37,687 bases of DNA from Pseudomonas sp. (GCF_030690725.1 NZ_JAUYGD010000012.1:1-37687); one strand, 5' to 3'. Shown: positions 8,935 to 17,700, counted from the stretch's first letter. Notes: a model not told the origin generated them from the letters alone. Numbers and translations are program-made.

Positions 8935-9465
8935 CAGGGCAAACACTTGCCGTTGCACCGGCCCCAGTACGCCTCACTGGACATGATCCTATTGATCGCC
9001 CGCCTTGAAGTCTTAATCGGCGGCCCCTTGAAGAGTATCTGGGAAGAGGCTCATAACAAGCTTGGCCTTGTTATGAGCAGGCCACGAGCAACTTTACAGG
9101 GAACGTTCTCAATCAGGCCAATCACACTCCTTTGCATTACTAGCGGCTATACCGCACATACATACGGTGCCAACGGTCATAGGCTTCTGGAGTGTCGTGC
9201 CAGAGAGGGCCGATTCGGGCAATTCAGAAGAACACCGTCTCGACAAAGACCTCAACTATCTCTGGCCGCCAGTCACTGTCACTGAATTTGCCCATCAATA
9301 ACACCTCGATTCATTGCCAGTGATCATCACGCAGCCAATACCGACAAATCCCAACTACAAAAAGCGGCGAGATACTGGCGGCACCTTCGGCATCAAATGA
9401 GAACACCGCCTAGCACGCTGAGCGCGCGATTGCATGGGTGCAGCACAGGTACGATTCGTCCCAAC
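8935..9465. other. Non-coding right arm of the IS21-type transposon
   Basis: No supported gene. A perfect hairpin (12-bp arms GCTCATAACAAG, 6-base loop) lies at 9049-9078. It has no T tract, so it is not a standard terminator. Weak further copies of the terminal motif (AGTGACTGGC-like) occur near 9270-9330. Confidence 0.45.
9049..9078. repeat. Perfect 12-bp inverted repeat
   Basis: GCTCATAACAAG, loop CTTGGC, CTTGTTATGAGC. It lies 115 bp downstream of the GGDEF-EAL stop. It could stabilise mRNA 3' ends or be a recombination site from cargo acquisition; the function is unknown. Confidence 0.7.
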
Positions 9466-9584
9466 TCTTGCCGGTCAAAACCATCAGCGCGGTGGATCAC
9501 AATCACTGGAAAGGATGGTCAGAATCTCCAGCATGAATGGGCCACAATCTCTGGAACTGAGTGTCAGCATCACTGGAATACACA
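9466..9584. repeat. Right IS21-type multiple terminal repeats
   Basis: The reverse complement repeats the left-end motif three times (TGCTGACACTC, GCTGGAGATTCTGACC, GCTGATGGTTTTGACC). Bases 9492-9524 are a perfect inverted copy of 988-1020. Confidence 0.8.
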
Positions 9585-9589
9585 GGCTG
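9585..9589. repeat. 5-bp target site duplication GGCTG (right copy)
   Basis: Directly abuts the CACA end of the IS21-type transposon and repeats 923-927. Confidence 0.85.
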
Positions 9590-9944
9590 CAACAATGAGC
9601 AGTTGTAACCAAAGAGGCAGCTCGGTGGGGAACCCGCTCAGTTCCGCAGGCACTAGGTCCCCCAAGCGCGATAGTACGGTGGCAGTGAACTGGATGACCG
9701 ACAAATTCACTACAAGGTGAATCAGGTCCGTCAGGGTATCGTCATGATCGTCTAGCCAGTCCTGCCGAAACGGCTGAAATCGCTCCAAGCCAGCTACGCA
9801 GCCGACTCCCAAGGCCGCTAATATGGCTGTACTCGGCCAGTAAGGAATGCCTTGATAGAGCAGCCAGACCATACCGGCCGATACGCCACCGAAAATGGCT
9901 GGATAACTAAACCAGCGAAGTAAAAACCTCGAAGTGCTGCCCAT
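9585..9944 (-). pseudogene. Sterol desaturase family, 5' part (split by transposon)
   Basis: This is the first 120 codons of the desaturase interrupted by the IS21-type element. Two or three hydrophobic segments are visible (about residues 8-30, 36-52 and 75-95, then LWLQLLIVAA). The reading frame runs into the transposon and stops after four foreign codons (CVFQ). It continues at 425-927. It lies 129 bp downstream of the araC stop on the same strand. GGCTG at 9585-9589 is the right copy of the target duplication. Confidence 0.88.
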
Positions 9945-10073
9945 CGTGAATCCTCCATGCAGTAGGTTTCACTCTGAACTGTCCGGCCGCTATACGCTTG
10001 AACGAAGGAGCTGATCACTTGGGCTGCAGATACGCAAACCGCATCGGCGGAAGCATCTCAGTTGAAGTGAATA

Positions 10074-10323
10074 TCAGCTTGTTAGTTTCACGTGACCGAG
10101 TGCGGAAGAGGGATCGAGCCCAAACAACGCCCGAAAAGAGCGTGAAAAATGGGCGGCATCGGCAAATCCAGCAGCATAGGCGGCGGCTGTCAGATTGTGG
10201 CCGATAGACACAAACCGTAGCGCCACGACCAGCCGGCTCCACTTGCGATAGCTACGCAGTGGAAGACCAGTTTGCTCAACGAACCAATGAGAAAACCGGG
10301 TGGGCGACAGATGTACAAGCTCG
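10074..10323 (-). pseudogene. AraC-family regulator, 3' part (split by IS66-type transposon)
   Basis: Read on the minus strand from the IS66 end, the frame gives ELVHLSPTRFSHWFVEQTG, then SYRKWSRLVVAL, then AAYAAGFADAAHFSRSFRALFGLDPS. This is the double HTH of AraC/XylS regulators with its signature second helix pair. It stops at 10074-10076. It has no start of its own. The N-terminal part is at 19006-19498. Removing 10324-19005 and one copy of CAAGCTCG fuses LAEL to VHLSP in frame, giving about 244 residues. The disrupted gene should lack DNA binding, so its targets would be unregulated. Confidence 0.9.
10316..10323. repeat. 8-bp target site duplication CAAGCTCG (left copy)
   Basis: Abuts the GTAAGCGTC end of IS66 and is repeated at 19006-19013. 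An 8-bp duplication is characteristic of the IS66 family. Confidence 0.88.
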
Positions 10324-10423
10324 GTAAGCGTCCAGCCAAGTCACCTTCCGAACTCCAGCATTAAGGGCGATGGTGTCCGCGTATTTTTAAGCGGACGCGA
10401 TCGTCCTTAACGTTAGGATTTCC

Positions 10424-10738
10424 ATGCGCCAACGAAGCTCTTACCCCAAACCGTTCAAGGTCCAGGTCGTTCAGGAATGCCTACAACCGGGTGCGACCGT
10501 CTCCAGCGTTGCCATCCGCCATGGCATCAACGCCAACGTCATTCGAAAATGGCTACCGCTTTACCGAGATCAGCTACCCGCGGTGTTGTCGGCGTTCGTT
10601 CCATTGAGGGCTACGCCCAAACGGCCGACAGCATCGGTGATTATTGAGCTATCGCTTGGCGAGCAGTCAGTCACAGTGAAATGGCCAGTGTCCGATCCTG
10701 ACGGCTGCGCCCGCTTTGTCCGGGGGCTTGCCCCGTGA
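10424..10738 (+). CDS. tnpA: IS66 TnpA accessory protein
   Basis: This 104-aa HTH protein of the IS66 Orf1/TnpA family is needed for transposition together with TnpB and TnpC. The HTH is visible as FKVQVVQECLQPGATVSSVAIRHGINANVIRKW. The stop overlaps the tnpB start in GTGA, showing translational coupling. A second, different tnpA remnant of the same family is at 18598-18903. Confidence 0.93.
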   Translation: MRQRSSYPKPFKVQVVQECLQPGATVSSVAIRHGINANVIRKWLPLYRDQLPAVLSAFVPLRATPKRPTASVIIELSLGEQSVTVKWPVSDPDGCARFVRGLAP

Positions 10739-11070
10739 TCCGCATCGATAGCATCTGGCTGGCCACTGAGCCGATGGACATGCGCGCCGGCACCGAGACC
10801 GCATTGGCCCGTGTAGTGGAGGTATTCGGTGCGGCGAAGCCGCACTGTGCTTATCTGTTCGCCAACCGCCGCGCCAACCGCATGAAAGTGTTGGTGCATG
10901 ACGGTGTAGGGATCTGGCTGGCCGCGCGGCGATTGAACCAGGGCAAGTTTCACTGGCCAGGCATCCACCGCGGCTCGGAAGTTGAACTCGACACCGAGCA
11001 GCTTCAGGCTTTGGTGCTCGGTTTACCTTGGCAGCGGGTTGGTGCAGCCGGTGCGATCACAGTGCTGTAG
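10735..11070 (+). CDS. tnpB: IS66 TnpB (Orf2-like) protein
   Basis: This 111-aa protein is of the IS66 Orf2 family, with the typical IWLATEPMDMRAG start and FANRRANRMKVLVHDGVGIWLAARRL core. It begins at GTG 10735, overlapping tnpA by four bases. Its biochemical role in transposition is not settled in the family. Normal length, no damage seen. Confidence 0.93.
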   Translation: MIRIDSIWLATEPMDMRAGTETALARVVEVFGAAKPHCAYLFANRRANRMKVLVHDGVGIWLAARRLNQGKFHWPGIHRGSEVELDTEQLQALVLGLPWQRVGAAGAITVL

Positions 11071-11131
11071 CGCCGGCCATTAGCCCATCGCTTTATCTGC
11101 GCTGATCGCCTGCTCTGGCACAATCAGCGGC

Positions 11132-12679
11132 ATGACTTCCTCGCCCAATCTCGACCAACTGACACCTGAGCAACTGCGCGCACTCGCTGCGCAGTTGCTG
11201 TCGCAAGTCGACACGTTGGGTAAGACGGTTGAAACGATGGGCAAGAAGATCGACCGCGATCAAACCGTCATCGAGCAGCTCACCCATGAAATCGCCTGGT
11301 TCAAGCGACACAAGTTCGCCAAGCGTAGCGAGCAACTAAGCCCTGACCAGGGTAGCCTGCTGGATGACCTGCTCGACACCGACATCGCCGCCATCGAGGC
11401 GGAGTTGAAAGCCGTCAATCCTCCGGTTGCTCCAGCCGAACCGCGCCAACAACCCAAGCGCACAGCGCTGCCCGCGCAATTTCCGCGAACCGTGATTCGT
11501 CACGAGCCGGAGAACACCCAGTGCGCCTGCGGCTGCCAGCTGCAACGCATCGGTGAAGACGTCAGCGAAAAGCTGGATTACACGCCGGGCGTGTTCACCG
11601 TTGAGCAGCACGTGCGTGGCAAATGGGCCTGTCGCCAGTGCGAAACCCTGATCCAGGCCCCTGTGCCGGCCCAGGTGATCGACAAGGGCATCCCCACCGC
11701 TGGCCTCCTGGCTCACGTGATGGTGGCCAAATTCGCCGACCACCTGCCGCTGTACCGGCAGGAGAAAATCTTTGCCCGTGCCGGCCTGGCCATCGCTCGC
11801 TCGACACTGGCGCAGTGGGTCGGACAAACCGGCGTGCAGCTCCAGCCGCTGGTCGATGCCCTGCGCGAAGCCGTGCTGGCCCAACGCGTGACCCACGCTG
11901 ACGAAACCCCGGTGCAAATGCTGGCCCCTGGCGAGAAGAAAACCCACCGGGCTTACGTCTGGGCATACTGCACCACACCCTTCGCCGACCTGAAGGCCGT
12001 GGTGTATGACTTCAGCCCCAGCCGGGCTGGTGAGCATGCGCGCAATTTTCTGGGTCAGTGGAGTGGCAAGCTGGTCTGCGACGACTTCGCCGGCTACAAG
12101 GCCAGCTTCGAGCAGGGCATCACCGAAATTGGCTGCATGGCCCACGCCCGCCGCAAATTTTTCGATCTGCACGCAGCGAACAAAAGCCAGTTAGCCGAAC
12201 AGGCGCTGCACTCCATTGCCGGGCTGTATGAAATCGAGCGGCAAGCACGGCACATGAGCGATGAAGAACGCTGGCGAATACGGCAGGAAAAGTCTTCACC
12301 AATCCTCGATGCGCTGCATAACTGGATGCTGGCCCAGCGTGATCGGGTGCCCAACGGATCAGCCACGGCAAAAGCCCTGGATTACAGCCTAAAACGCTGG
12401 TTAGCGCTGACGCGCTATCTGGACGACGGCGCCGTGCCTATCGACAACAATCAGGTCGAGAACCAGATTCGACCATGGGCCCTTGGACGCTCGAACTGGC
12501 TGTTTGCCGGGTCGCTGCGCAGCGGCAAACGGGCGGCGGCGATCATGAGCCTGATCCAGTCGGCGCGGATGAATGGGCATGATCCGTACGCCTACCTGAA
12601 GGATGTGCTGATGCGGCTGCCGACACAGCGGGCCAGCGAGATTGGCCAACTACTGCCGCATCAATGGGCACCCGCCTGA
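11132..12679 (+). CDS. tnpC: IS66 transposase TnpC
   Basis: This 515-aa DDE transposase has an N-terminal coiled-coil/leucine-rich region (about 20-60), a zinc-ribbon-like CACGCQLQ with a later CRQC, and a catalytic domain with HADETPVQML, LVCDDFAGYKASF and IDNNQVENQIRPWALGR, the last containing the conserved Glu. Full family length. It lies 61 bp after tnpB and ends 31 bp before the right terminal repeat. Confidence 0.95.
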   Translation: MTSSPNLDQLTPEQLRALAAQLLSQVDTLGKTVETMGKKIDRDQTVIEQLTHEIAWFKRHKFAKRSEQLSPDQGSLLDDLLDTDIAAIEAELKAVNPPVAPAEPRQQPKRTALPAQFPRTVIRHEPENTQCACGCQLQRIGEDVSEKLDYTPGVFTVEQHVRGKWACRQCETLIQAPVPAQVIDKGIPTAGLLAHVMVAKFADHLPLYRQEKIFARAGLAIARSTLAQWVGQTGVQLQPLVDALREAVLAQRVTHADETPVQMLAPGEKKTHRAYVWAYCTTPFADLKAVVYDFSPSRAGEHARNFLGQWSGKLVCDDFAGYKASFEQGITEIGCMAHARRKFFDLHAANKSQLAEQALHSIAGLYEIERQARHMSDEERWRIRQEKSSPILDALHNWMLAQRDRVPNGSATAKALDYSLKRWLALTRYLDDGAVPIDNNQVENQIRPWALGRSNWLFAGSLRSGKRAAAIMSLIQSARMNGHDPYAYLKDVLMRLPTQRASEIGQLLPHQWAPA

Positions 12680-12710
12680 ATTACGCAAGGTGAGTTCGGC
12701 AGACGCTTAC

Positions 12711-12768
12711 AGTTCCGCGCCCCCAGCGACCGTTGATGGCGCTCATGGTGCTCACCAAGTCCGGCGTT
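12711..12768 (-). pseudogene. Possible UmuC/RulB-like polymerase fragment at IS66 inner junction
   Basis: On the minus strand 12768-12711 reads LTPDLVSTMSAINGRWGRGT and runs straight into the IS66 end. This resembles the C-terminal region of UmuC/RulB-type Y-family polymerases (the x-x-I-N-x-R-W-G-R-G-T motif). Upstream codons contain stops. If real, IS66 once sat in a umuC-like gene, a frequent insertion target in Pseudomonas. The match is short, so the call is weak. Confidence 0.3.
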
Positions 12769-12858
12769 AGCAAACATCGGGTTGCTTCTCTGTGTCATGG
12801 CGATTCGCCGCCGGCAATTTATCGCCTAGTGCTGACGAGCTGCTGTGCCAAAAAAGAG

Positions 12859-13080
12859 TTACGGAAGTATTCGCGGAAGGCTTTCATTGGCGCGGTACAT
12901 GGCCAGATCTGCATGCATGATGAGATCGTTCGTGCATTGCCCATCTTTGGGCGCGATGGCGACCCCCAGGCTGGCTGACACGACTAGGCTGTGCCCTAGG
13001 ATTTCAATGGGGTGCGTGAACGGTCTCCTGGACACGGGCTAACTCACGCAGACGCTTGTCGAATGAGCGACTAAAACAGA
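12859..13080 (-). pseudogene. GGDEF domain remnant
   Basis: The minus-strand frame ending at 12859-12861 reads HPIEILGHSLVVSASLGVAIAPKDG, then NDLIMHADLAMYRANES. This is the C-terminal third of a GGDEF domain (the SxGvA and ADxAMYxA signatures). It stops soon after and lacks the GGDEF active site. The upstream part (RLRELARVQET) is in another frame, indicating a frameshift. It lies directly downstream of the intact MASE3-GGDEF-EAL gene and is a third diguanylate cyclase sequence in the window. Confidence 0.65.
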
Positions 13081-13172
13081 TCTCCAGTCTGAGTTCGATC
13101 TCATTCAGCGACGGCTTTATAACCTTCGCTGACAACTTCATTTTCAGCTCAGCCTTACACGCTAATTTCCCC

Positions 13173-16037
13173 TTATGTTCGGGTGATCGGTTCCGGCTTA
13201 CCAAACAGGTAACCTTGGAACGCTCGGCAGCCGATAGCAATCAGCAACTCCAGTTGTTCGCGCTGCTCCACGCCTTCGGCTACAACCTCCAGACCGAGGT
13301 TTTCCGCCAGGGTGACTACGGTACGGGCGATGGCGCTGTCGGTGCTGTCGGTCAGGATTTCGTCGACGAAGGACTTGTCGATCTTCAATTGATCCAGCGG
13401 CATGTGCTTGAGATAGCTCATGGACGAATAGCCGGTGCCGAAGTCGTCCAGTGAAAAGCGCACACCGATCTGGCGCAGTGCCTGCATCTTGCCGATGGTG
13501 ACCGTCAGGTCGTGTTGCAACATGGATTCGGTGATTTCCAGGCGCAGGCGGTTGGCCGGTGCGCCGCTGCTGGCCAGCACTTGTAGCACCTGCTGGACGA
13601 AATCGGGCTGGCTGAGCTGGCGCGCGCTGATATTCACGGCAATGGTCCAGGCCTGGCGCATGGGGTCGTGCTGCCACTCGGCCAGCTGGCGGCAGGCTGT
13701 GTCTAGCACCCACTGGCCGATAGGGATGATCAGGCCGCTTGCCTCGGCCAGGGGGATGAACTGCGCCGGGGATACCAGGCCGCGCTGCGGGTTTTGCCAA
13801 CGCAGCAGGGCCTCAAAGCCGAGGATTTGCTGCTCGGCGTCGACCACCGGTTGGTAGAACAGGCGCAGCTCATCCTGCTCCAGGGCCAGGCGCAGGTCAC
13901 GCTGCAACTGGGTGCGATGGTTGATCTCGCTCTGCAGGGCGTTATCGAAGAAGCACAGCTGGTCGCGCCCGGCATCCTTGGCCTTGTACAGCGCCATGTC
14001 GGCCTGCTTGATCAGTTCGTCGGCGTTCTGCAGCGTGCCATCGAACAACACCACACCAATGCTCGGAGTGATCTGCGCCATATGCTCGTGGAGCTGATAG
14101 GGCGCGGACAGCACCTGGCGGATCTTCTCGCCAGTATCGCTGGCATGGTGCATGGCGCTTTCCTGGCTGTTGCCCAGCTCTTCGATGATCACCACGAACT
14201 CGTCGCCACCCAGGCGCGCCACCGTGTCGCTCTGGCGCAGGGTGCCCTGCAGGCGCACGGCCACTTCCTTGAGCAGCTGGTCGCCGATCGGGTGGCCGAG
14301 GGTGTCGTTGATTTCCTTGAAGTGGTCCAGGTCCATCAGCAACAGGGCGCCGTGCTGATTATGCCGTTGGCTGTTGTGCAGGGCGCGGATCAGGCGTTCG
14401 CTCATCAGGCGGCGGTTGGCCAGGCCGGTGAGGGCGTCGTGCAGGGCCATGCGCTGGGCGGCTTCTTCGATGCGCTTGCGCTTGGTGATGTCGGCGCGGA
14501 TGGCGATGTACTGCTCGGGCAGGCCATCCTTGCCGATGAAGGGCATGATGGTGCTCTGCACCCAGTACAGCGAGCCGTCCTTGGCGCGGTTGCACACCTC
14601 GCCACTCCACACCTCGCCATGGCTGATGGTGCGCCACAGGTCCTGGAAGAATTCGCGTGGATGATGGCCGGAGTTGATCATTTTGTGGGTGCGGCCGACC
14701 AGCTCGCTGCGGGCGTACTGGGAGATGGCGCAGAACTTGTCGTTAACCTGGGTGATTACTCCGCGGGCATCGGTGATGGCGACGATGGCGTGGGCATCCA
14801 GGGCGGCCTTGATCTCGGCGATTTCACGCAGTGAGTCAATCAACTGTCGGCGATTGTGCTCGCGTTCGCTGGTGTCGGTGAAAATCGCCAGCACCCCGGC
14901 TTCGCGGCCGCTGACCTGGCGTTCCGGCACCACCAGGCAGGAGGCATAGGCGCTGTTGCCGTCCGGGCGGACGTATTCCAGATCCAGGTCACTGCGCACG
15001 CCTTCCAGGGCTTTAAACAGATGCGGTTTGATCTGCTCAGCGACGTCGCTGAGTAGCAGGTCGCTGATGGTTTCACCGATCAAGTTTTCCGGATGGCGAT
15101 CCTGGCTGCGGATTAGCGTCGGGTTGGCATAGCGCAGGTGCAGGTGCTCATCCAGGCGGGCGATGCCAACCGGCAGGTTGCTCAGCAGGTTGTGCAGTTC
15201 GGTTTCCTGTTCGCGAATGCGCTGCTCACGCACTTCCAGCAAACGATAGGGTTTGCGCACGGCAATCTGGAAGGCAGCCAGGTAGAAGAAGCAGTAGGCG
15301 GCCACCTTATAGATGTGGCCGAACAGGTTGATGAATTCCGAAGTCGTTCGGTATTGGGTAAACGCCAGGCCGCCCATCGCGGTAATGAAACAGGCCGCGC
15401 CCAGCCATAGATCGCGGCTGCTCTGAGTCTTGCGGCTACGCAGGAAGAACCACAGGGCCAGGCCCAGGTTGGCGACGCACAGGATGAGTTCGCAGGTGTT
15501 CTTCAGTGGCGTCAGGCCGCTGCCGGGGATATAGCTCAGCGGCAGCCATTGTGGGCGCTGAGTGGCGATCAGGAACAGGGCGGCGACCAGGACAATGCCT
15601 GCTATCAGCCAGGCATTGCGGCTGCCGGGTAGGCGCAACGACAGGGCTGCCAGGCAGAGAACGGCCACCTCGACCGCACGGCTGCTGAGCCAGAAAAAGA
15701 TCGCCGTGTTGGTACTGCCATCCACCACCAGCCCCGGCATGCCGGCGAAATACAGGGTATGCAACATGTCCAGGCCGGCCACGCTGGCGAAGCCGAAGAC
15801 CAAGGTCTGGGCTATGGGCTCGGCGTCATGATCAGGGGTATTCCAAGCAATAGTCACAATCATCAGCGAGACGCTGATGGCGAACATTTCCAGCAGGATA
15901 TGCACCGAGAGGTAGTCGGCCGGACGGGCAGTGAAGATGGCAATCGGAGGCAGGCTCAGGGCCAGGGCCATCAGTACCAAGGCCAGGGCGCAGGTGCTCA
16001 GAGCCAGACTGCGGTGGTTCAGATAGAGAGGCTGCAA
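13173..16037 (-). CDS. MASE3-PAS-PAS-GGDEF-EAL membrane c-di-GMP enzyme
   Basis: This 954-aa protein begins with about seven hydrophobic segments (residues 10-270). These contain DMLHTLYFAGMPG and FWLSSRAVEVA, typical of the MASE3 sensor. Two PAS domains follow (about 285-395 and 405-525; the second has the HKMINSGHHPREFF and WSGEVCNRAKDGSLYWV pattern). The GGDEF domain is intact (RLGGDEFVV) with an RQSD inhibitory site. The EAL domain is intact (FEALLRW, LEITES, DDFGTGYSSMSYLK, LKIDKSF, AEGVE). It starts 43 bp after the aer stop, so the order aer then c-di-GMP enzyme matches the IS21 cargo although the sensor domains differ. Confidence 0.92.
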   Translation of the reverse strand: MQPLYLNHRSLALSTCALALVLMALALSLPPIAIFTARPADYLSVHILLEMFAISVSLMIVTIAWNTPDHDAEPIAQTLVFGFASVAGLDMLHTLYFAGMPGLVVDGSTNTAIFFWLSSRAVEVAVLCLAALSLRLPGSRNAWLIAGIVLVAALFLIATQRPQWLPLSYIPGSGLTPLKNTCELILCVANLGLALWFFLRSRKTQSSRDLWLGAACFITAMGGLAFTQYRTTSEFINLFGHIYKVAAYCFFYLAAFQIAVRKPYRLLEVREQRIREQETELHNLLSNLPVGIARLDEHLHLRYANPTLIRSQDRHPENLIGETISDLLLSDVAEQIKPHLFKALEGVRSDLDLEYVRPDGNSAYASCLVVPERQVSGREAGVLAIFTDTSEREHNRRQLIDSLREIAEIKAALDAHAIVAITDARGVITQVNDKFCAISQYARSELVGRTHKMINSGHHPREFFQDLWRTISHGEVWSGEVCNRAKDGSLYWVQSTIMPFIGKDGLPEQYIAIRADITKRKRIEEAAQRMALHDALTGLANRRLMSERLIRALHNSQRHNQHGALLLMDLDHFKEINDTLGHPIGDQLLKEVAVRLQGTLRQSDTVARLGGDEFVVIIEELGNSQESAMHHASDTGEKIRQVLSAPYQLHEHMAQITPSIGVVLFDGTLQNADELIKQADMALYKAKDAGRDQLCFFDNALQSEINHRTQLQRDLRLALEQDELRLFYQPVVDAEQQILGFEALLRWQNPQRGLVSPAQFIPLAEASGLIIPIGQWVLDTACRQLAEWQHDPMRQAWTIAVNISARQLSQPDFVQQVLQVLASSGAPANRLRLEITESMLQHDLTVTIGKMQALRQIGVRFSLDDFGTGYSSMSYLKHMPLDQLKIDKSFVDEILTDSTDSAIARTVVTLAENLGLEVVAEGVEQREQLELLIAIGCRAFQGYLFGKPEPITRT

Positions 16038-16080
16038 GGCGTTATCCGGGGGCGCTGCTAGCGCCCGTTGTGCAGGATTA

Positions 16081-17646
16081 TTAACTGTTGAAACGCTCGA
16101 CCAGCGCGTGCAGGGAGCCTGCAGTGGACTGTAGCTGGCTGCCTAGGCGCGCGCTATTGCCGGTGACTTCGGCATTGTCGTTGGTGGCCTGGGAAATCGA
16201 GTTGATCTGCCGGGCAATATCCTCGGCGACCAGGCTCTGCTGTTCGGCAGCAGCGGCCATTTGCTCGGCCATCTGGTGGATATTGTCGACGGTCTGGCTG
16301 ATGCCTTGCAGCGATTGTTCGGTTTGCGCTACCCGCGCCACGCCGTTACGCGCTTCCTCGCTGCCGGCGCGAGCGACGCTCAAGGCACGTTCGGTTTCCT
16401 TATGCAGGCCCGTGATGATGCCCTGGATGACGTCGGTAGACTGGCGGGTCTTGGAGGCCAGGGCGCGCACTTCGTCGGCCACTACGGCAAAGCCACGGCC
16501 CTGCTCACCGGCGCGGGCTGCTTCGATGGCGGCATTCAGGGCCAGCAGGTTGGTCTGCTCGGCAATCGCGTGGATCATGCTGGCGGCTTGCTGGATGGAA
16601 GCGGTTTCATCGGCCAGTGACTGCACCGATTGGCCGATGCCATCGACAGTCTGCGCCAGTTGCTCGATGACCTGGCGGCTTTGCTGCGACTGCTGGGCGC
16701 CGGCCATAGCCAGTTCACTGGCCTGACGTGCTTCCTGAGCGGTTTGCTGGACGTGGCTGGAGACCTGATTGATCGACGCGGCCATCTCGTGCATCGCCGT
16801 GGCGGCCTGGTCAGCTTCATTGCGCTGGGCCTGCAGGGCACGTTCGGCCTGCTCGTTGAGGCGGCCGTTTTCCTTGGCCAGGGCGGCGGTCTGGTCGGCG
16901 AAATCTCCCAGGCGGCAAAGCGCCGTGCGAATCCGTGCATCCTCGCTGATCAGTGCCAGGTGCAGCAGCGCCAGTGGCCCGGAGGCATCGCTGTAGGTGC
17001 GGGCCACCAGCGGGCTGTCGAATGTTTTTGGCGCTACTGCACGAGCCCGGCCGAGCAGCTGGCTGGAGTTGTGCAGGCTGGCAAAACCCTGCAGCCCAAG
17101 CAGGACCAAGGTCAGCAGCAACGCCGTGCCGGGCAATTCCAGGCTCCAGAGCGCCGCGCCGCTCACTACACCGAGCAGCGGCAGCACGAAGAAGCGTGCC
17201 AGTTGCGCGAATGCCTCGCCACGGCCGATGGCCGGGCGCCCCTGGTTCAGGCGCGCGTAGAGCGCTTCGGCACGGCGCACCTGATCGCTGTTGGGTTTGC
17301 TGCGCACCGACTCGTAGCCTACGACCCGGCCGCTTTCCTGGATGGGCGTGACATAGGCGCTGACCCAATAGTGATCGCCGTTCTTGCAGCGGTTCTTGAC
17401 GATGCCCATCCAGCTGCGTCCGGATTTTAGGTAGTCCCACATATGAGCGAACACGGCAGGCGGCATATCCGGGTGACGCACTAGGTTGTGCGGGCTGCCG
17501 ACCAATTCCTCGCGGGTAAATCCGCTGATCTCGGCGAACTCGTCGTTGCAGTACGTGATGATCCCGCGGGTATCGGTGGCGGAAATGAGGTGCTGTTCTG
17601 CTGGGAAACTGCGTTCGCGGCCGCTGAGTGGTTGATTGATTCGCAT
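16081..17646 (-). CDS. aer: Aerotaxis receptor Aer (transposon-borne copy 2)
   Basis: This 521-aa Aer-type receptor has the same layout as the protein encoded at 5634-7196. Its PAS domain carries [14 protein letters not shown] and [17 protein letters not shown], followed by two hydrophobic segments (about 145-190) and an MCP signalling tip [23 protein letters not shown]. The start at [12 protein letters not shown] aligns with the paralogue and leaves a strong FliA-type promoter about 55 bp upstream. It is probably redox-sensing through FAD. The two copies are clearly related but diverged throughout, so they are not a recent duplication. Confidence 0.9.
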   Translation of the reverse strand: MRINQPLSGRERSFPAEQHLISATDTRGIITYCNDEFAEISGFTREELVGSPHNLVRHPDMPPAVFAHMWDYLKSGRSWMGIVKNRCKNGDHYWVSAYVTPIQESGRVVGYESVRSKPNSDQVRRAEALYARLNQGRPAIGRGEAFAQLARFFVLPLLGVVSGAALWSLELPGTALLLTLVLLGLQGFASLHNSSQLLGRARAVAPKTFDSPLVARTYSDASGPLALLHLALISEDARIRTALCRLGDFADQTAALAKENGRLNEQAERALQAQRNEADQAATAMHEMAASINQVSSHVQQTAQEARQASELAMAGAQQSQQSRQVIEQLAQTVDGIGQSVQSLADETASIQQAASMIHAIAEQTNLLALNAAIEAARAGEQGRGFAVVADEVRALASKTRQSTDVIQGIITGLHKETERALSVARAGSEEARNGVARVAQTEQSLQGISQTVDNIHQMAEQMAAAAEQQSLVAEDIARQINSISQATNDNAEVTGNSARLGSQLQSTAGSLHALVERFNS

Positions 17647-17700
17647 GGGGAGGGCTCACCTGAATGATAGGCACATCGATAGCCTGGGAGGCAGTGGGTC

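Larger units (their letters stand above)
928..9584. mobile_element. 8.66-kb IS21-family transposon with chemotaxis/c-di-GMP cargo
   Basis: The ends are TGTG...CACA and lie in inverted orientation. The first 33 bases of each end align without gaps, with a conserved TGACACT block. Further in, 988-1020 is a perfect 33-bp inverted match to 9492-9524. The element encodes istB and istA on the minus strand, and then about 5.9 kb of DNA between istA and the right end that is not part of a normal IS21 (usually about 2-2.5 kb). That DNA holds an HTH gene, an unknown 339-aa gene, aer and a PAS-GGDEF-EAL gene. A GGCTG duplication flanks it, and it interrupts a sterol desaturase gene. The structure is seen directly; that it moved as one unit is inferred from the ends plus the duplication. 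Confidence 0.88.
10324..12710 (+). mobile_element. Complete IS66-family insertion sequence
   Basis: The element is 2387 bp with imperfect terminal repeats beginning GTAAGCGTC at both ends and intact tnpA, tnpB and tnpC in order. Its inner flank (AGTTCCGC) does not match its outer flank (CAAGCTCG), so it has no duplication of its own. This fits its serving as one end of the larger transposon. Confidence 0.92.

Noticed and set aside
8947..9285. 112-codon plus-strand frame after the cargo operon
   Set aside because: It starts at a weak codon, runs through the hairpin at 9049-9078, and has no recognisable motif.
11336..12172. 278-codon minus-strand open frame
   Set aside because: Antisense to IS66 tnpC, which is complete and has its catalytic motifs.
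10324..12710. IS66 copy as a simple stand-alone insertion into araC
   Set aside because: Its inner flank does not repeat the outer CAAGCTCG, and the missing araC half lies at 19006, not at 12711. The larger unit explains both.
12733..13042. Plus-strand small frames after IS66
   Set aside because: The coding signal here is on the minus strand (GGDEF remnant); the plus frames are shadows.
13794..14834. 346-codon plus-strand open frame
   Set aside because: It is antisense to the well-supported GGDEF-EAL gene, has biased repetitive composition (many His, Gln, Leu and Val) and no family motif. It is a shadow of high-GC coding DNA.
16630..17430. 266-codon plus-strand open frame
   Set aside because: Antisense to aer copy 2, with no recognisable domain.
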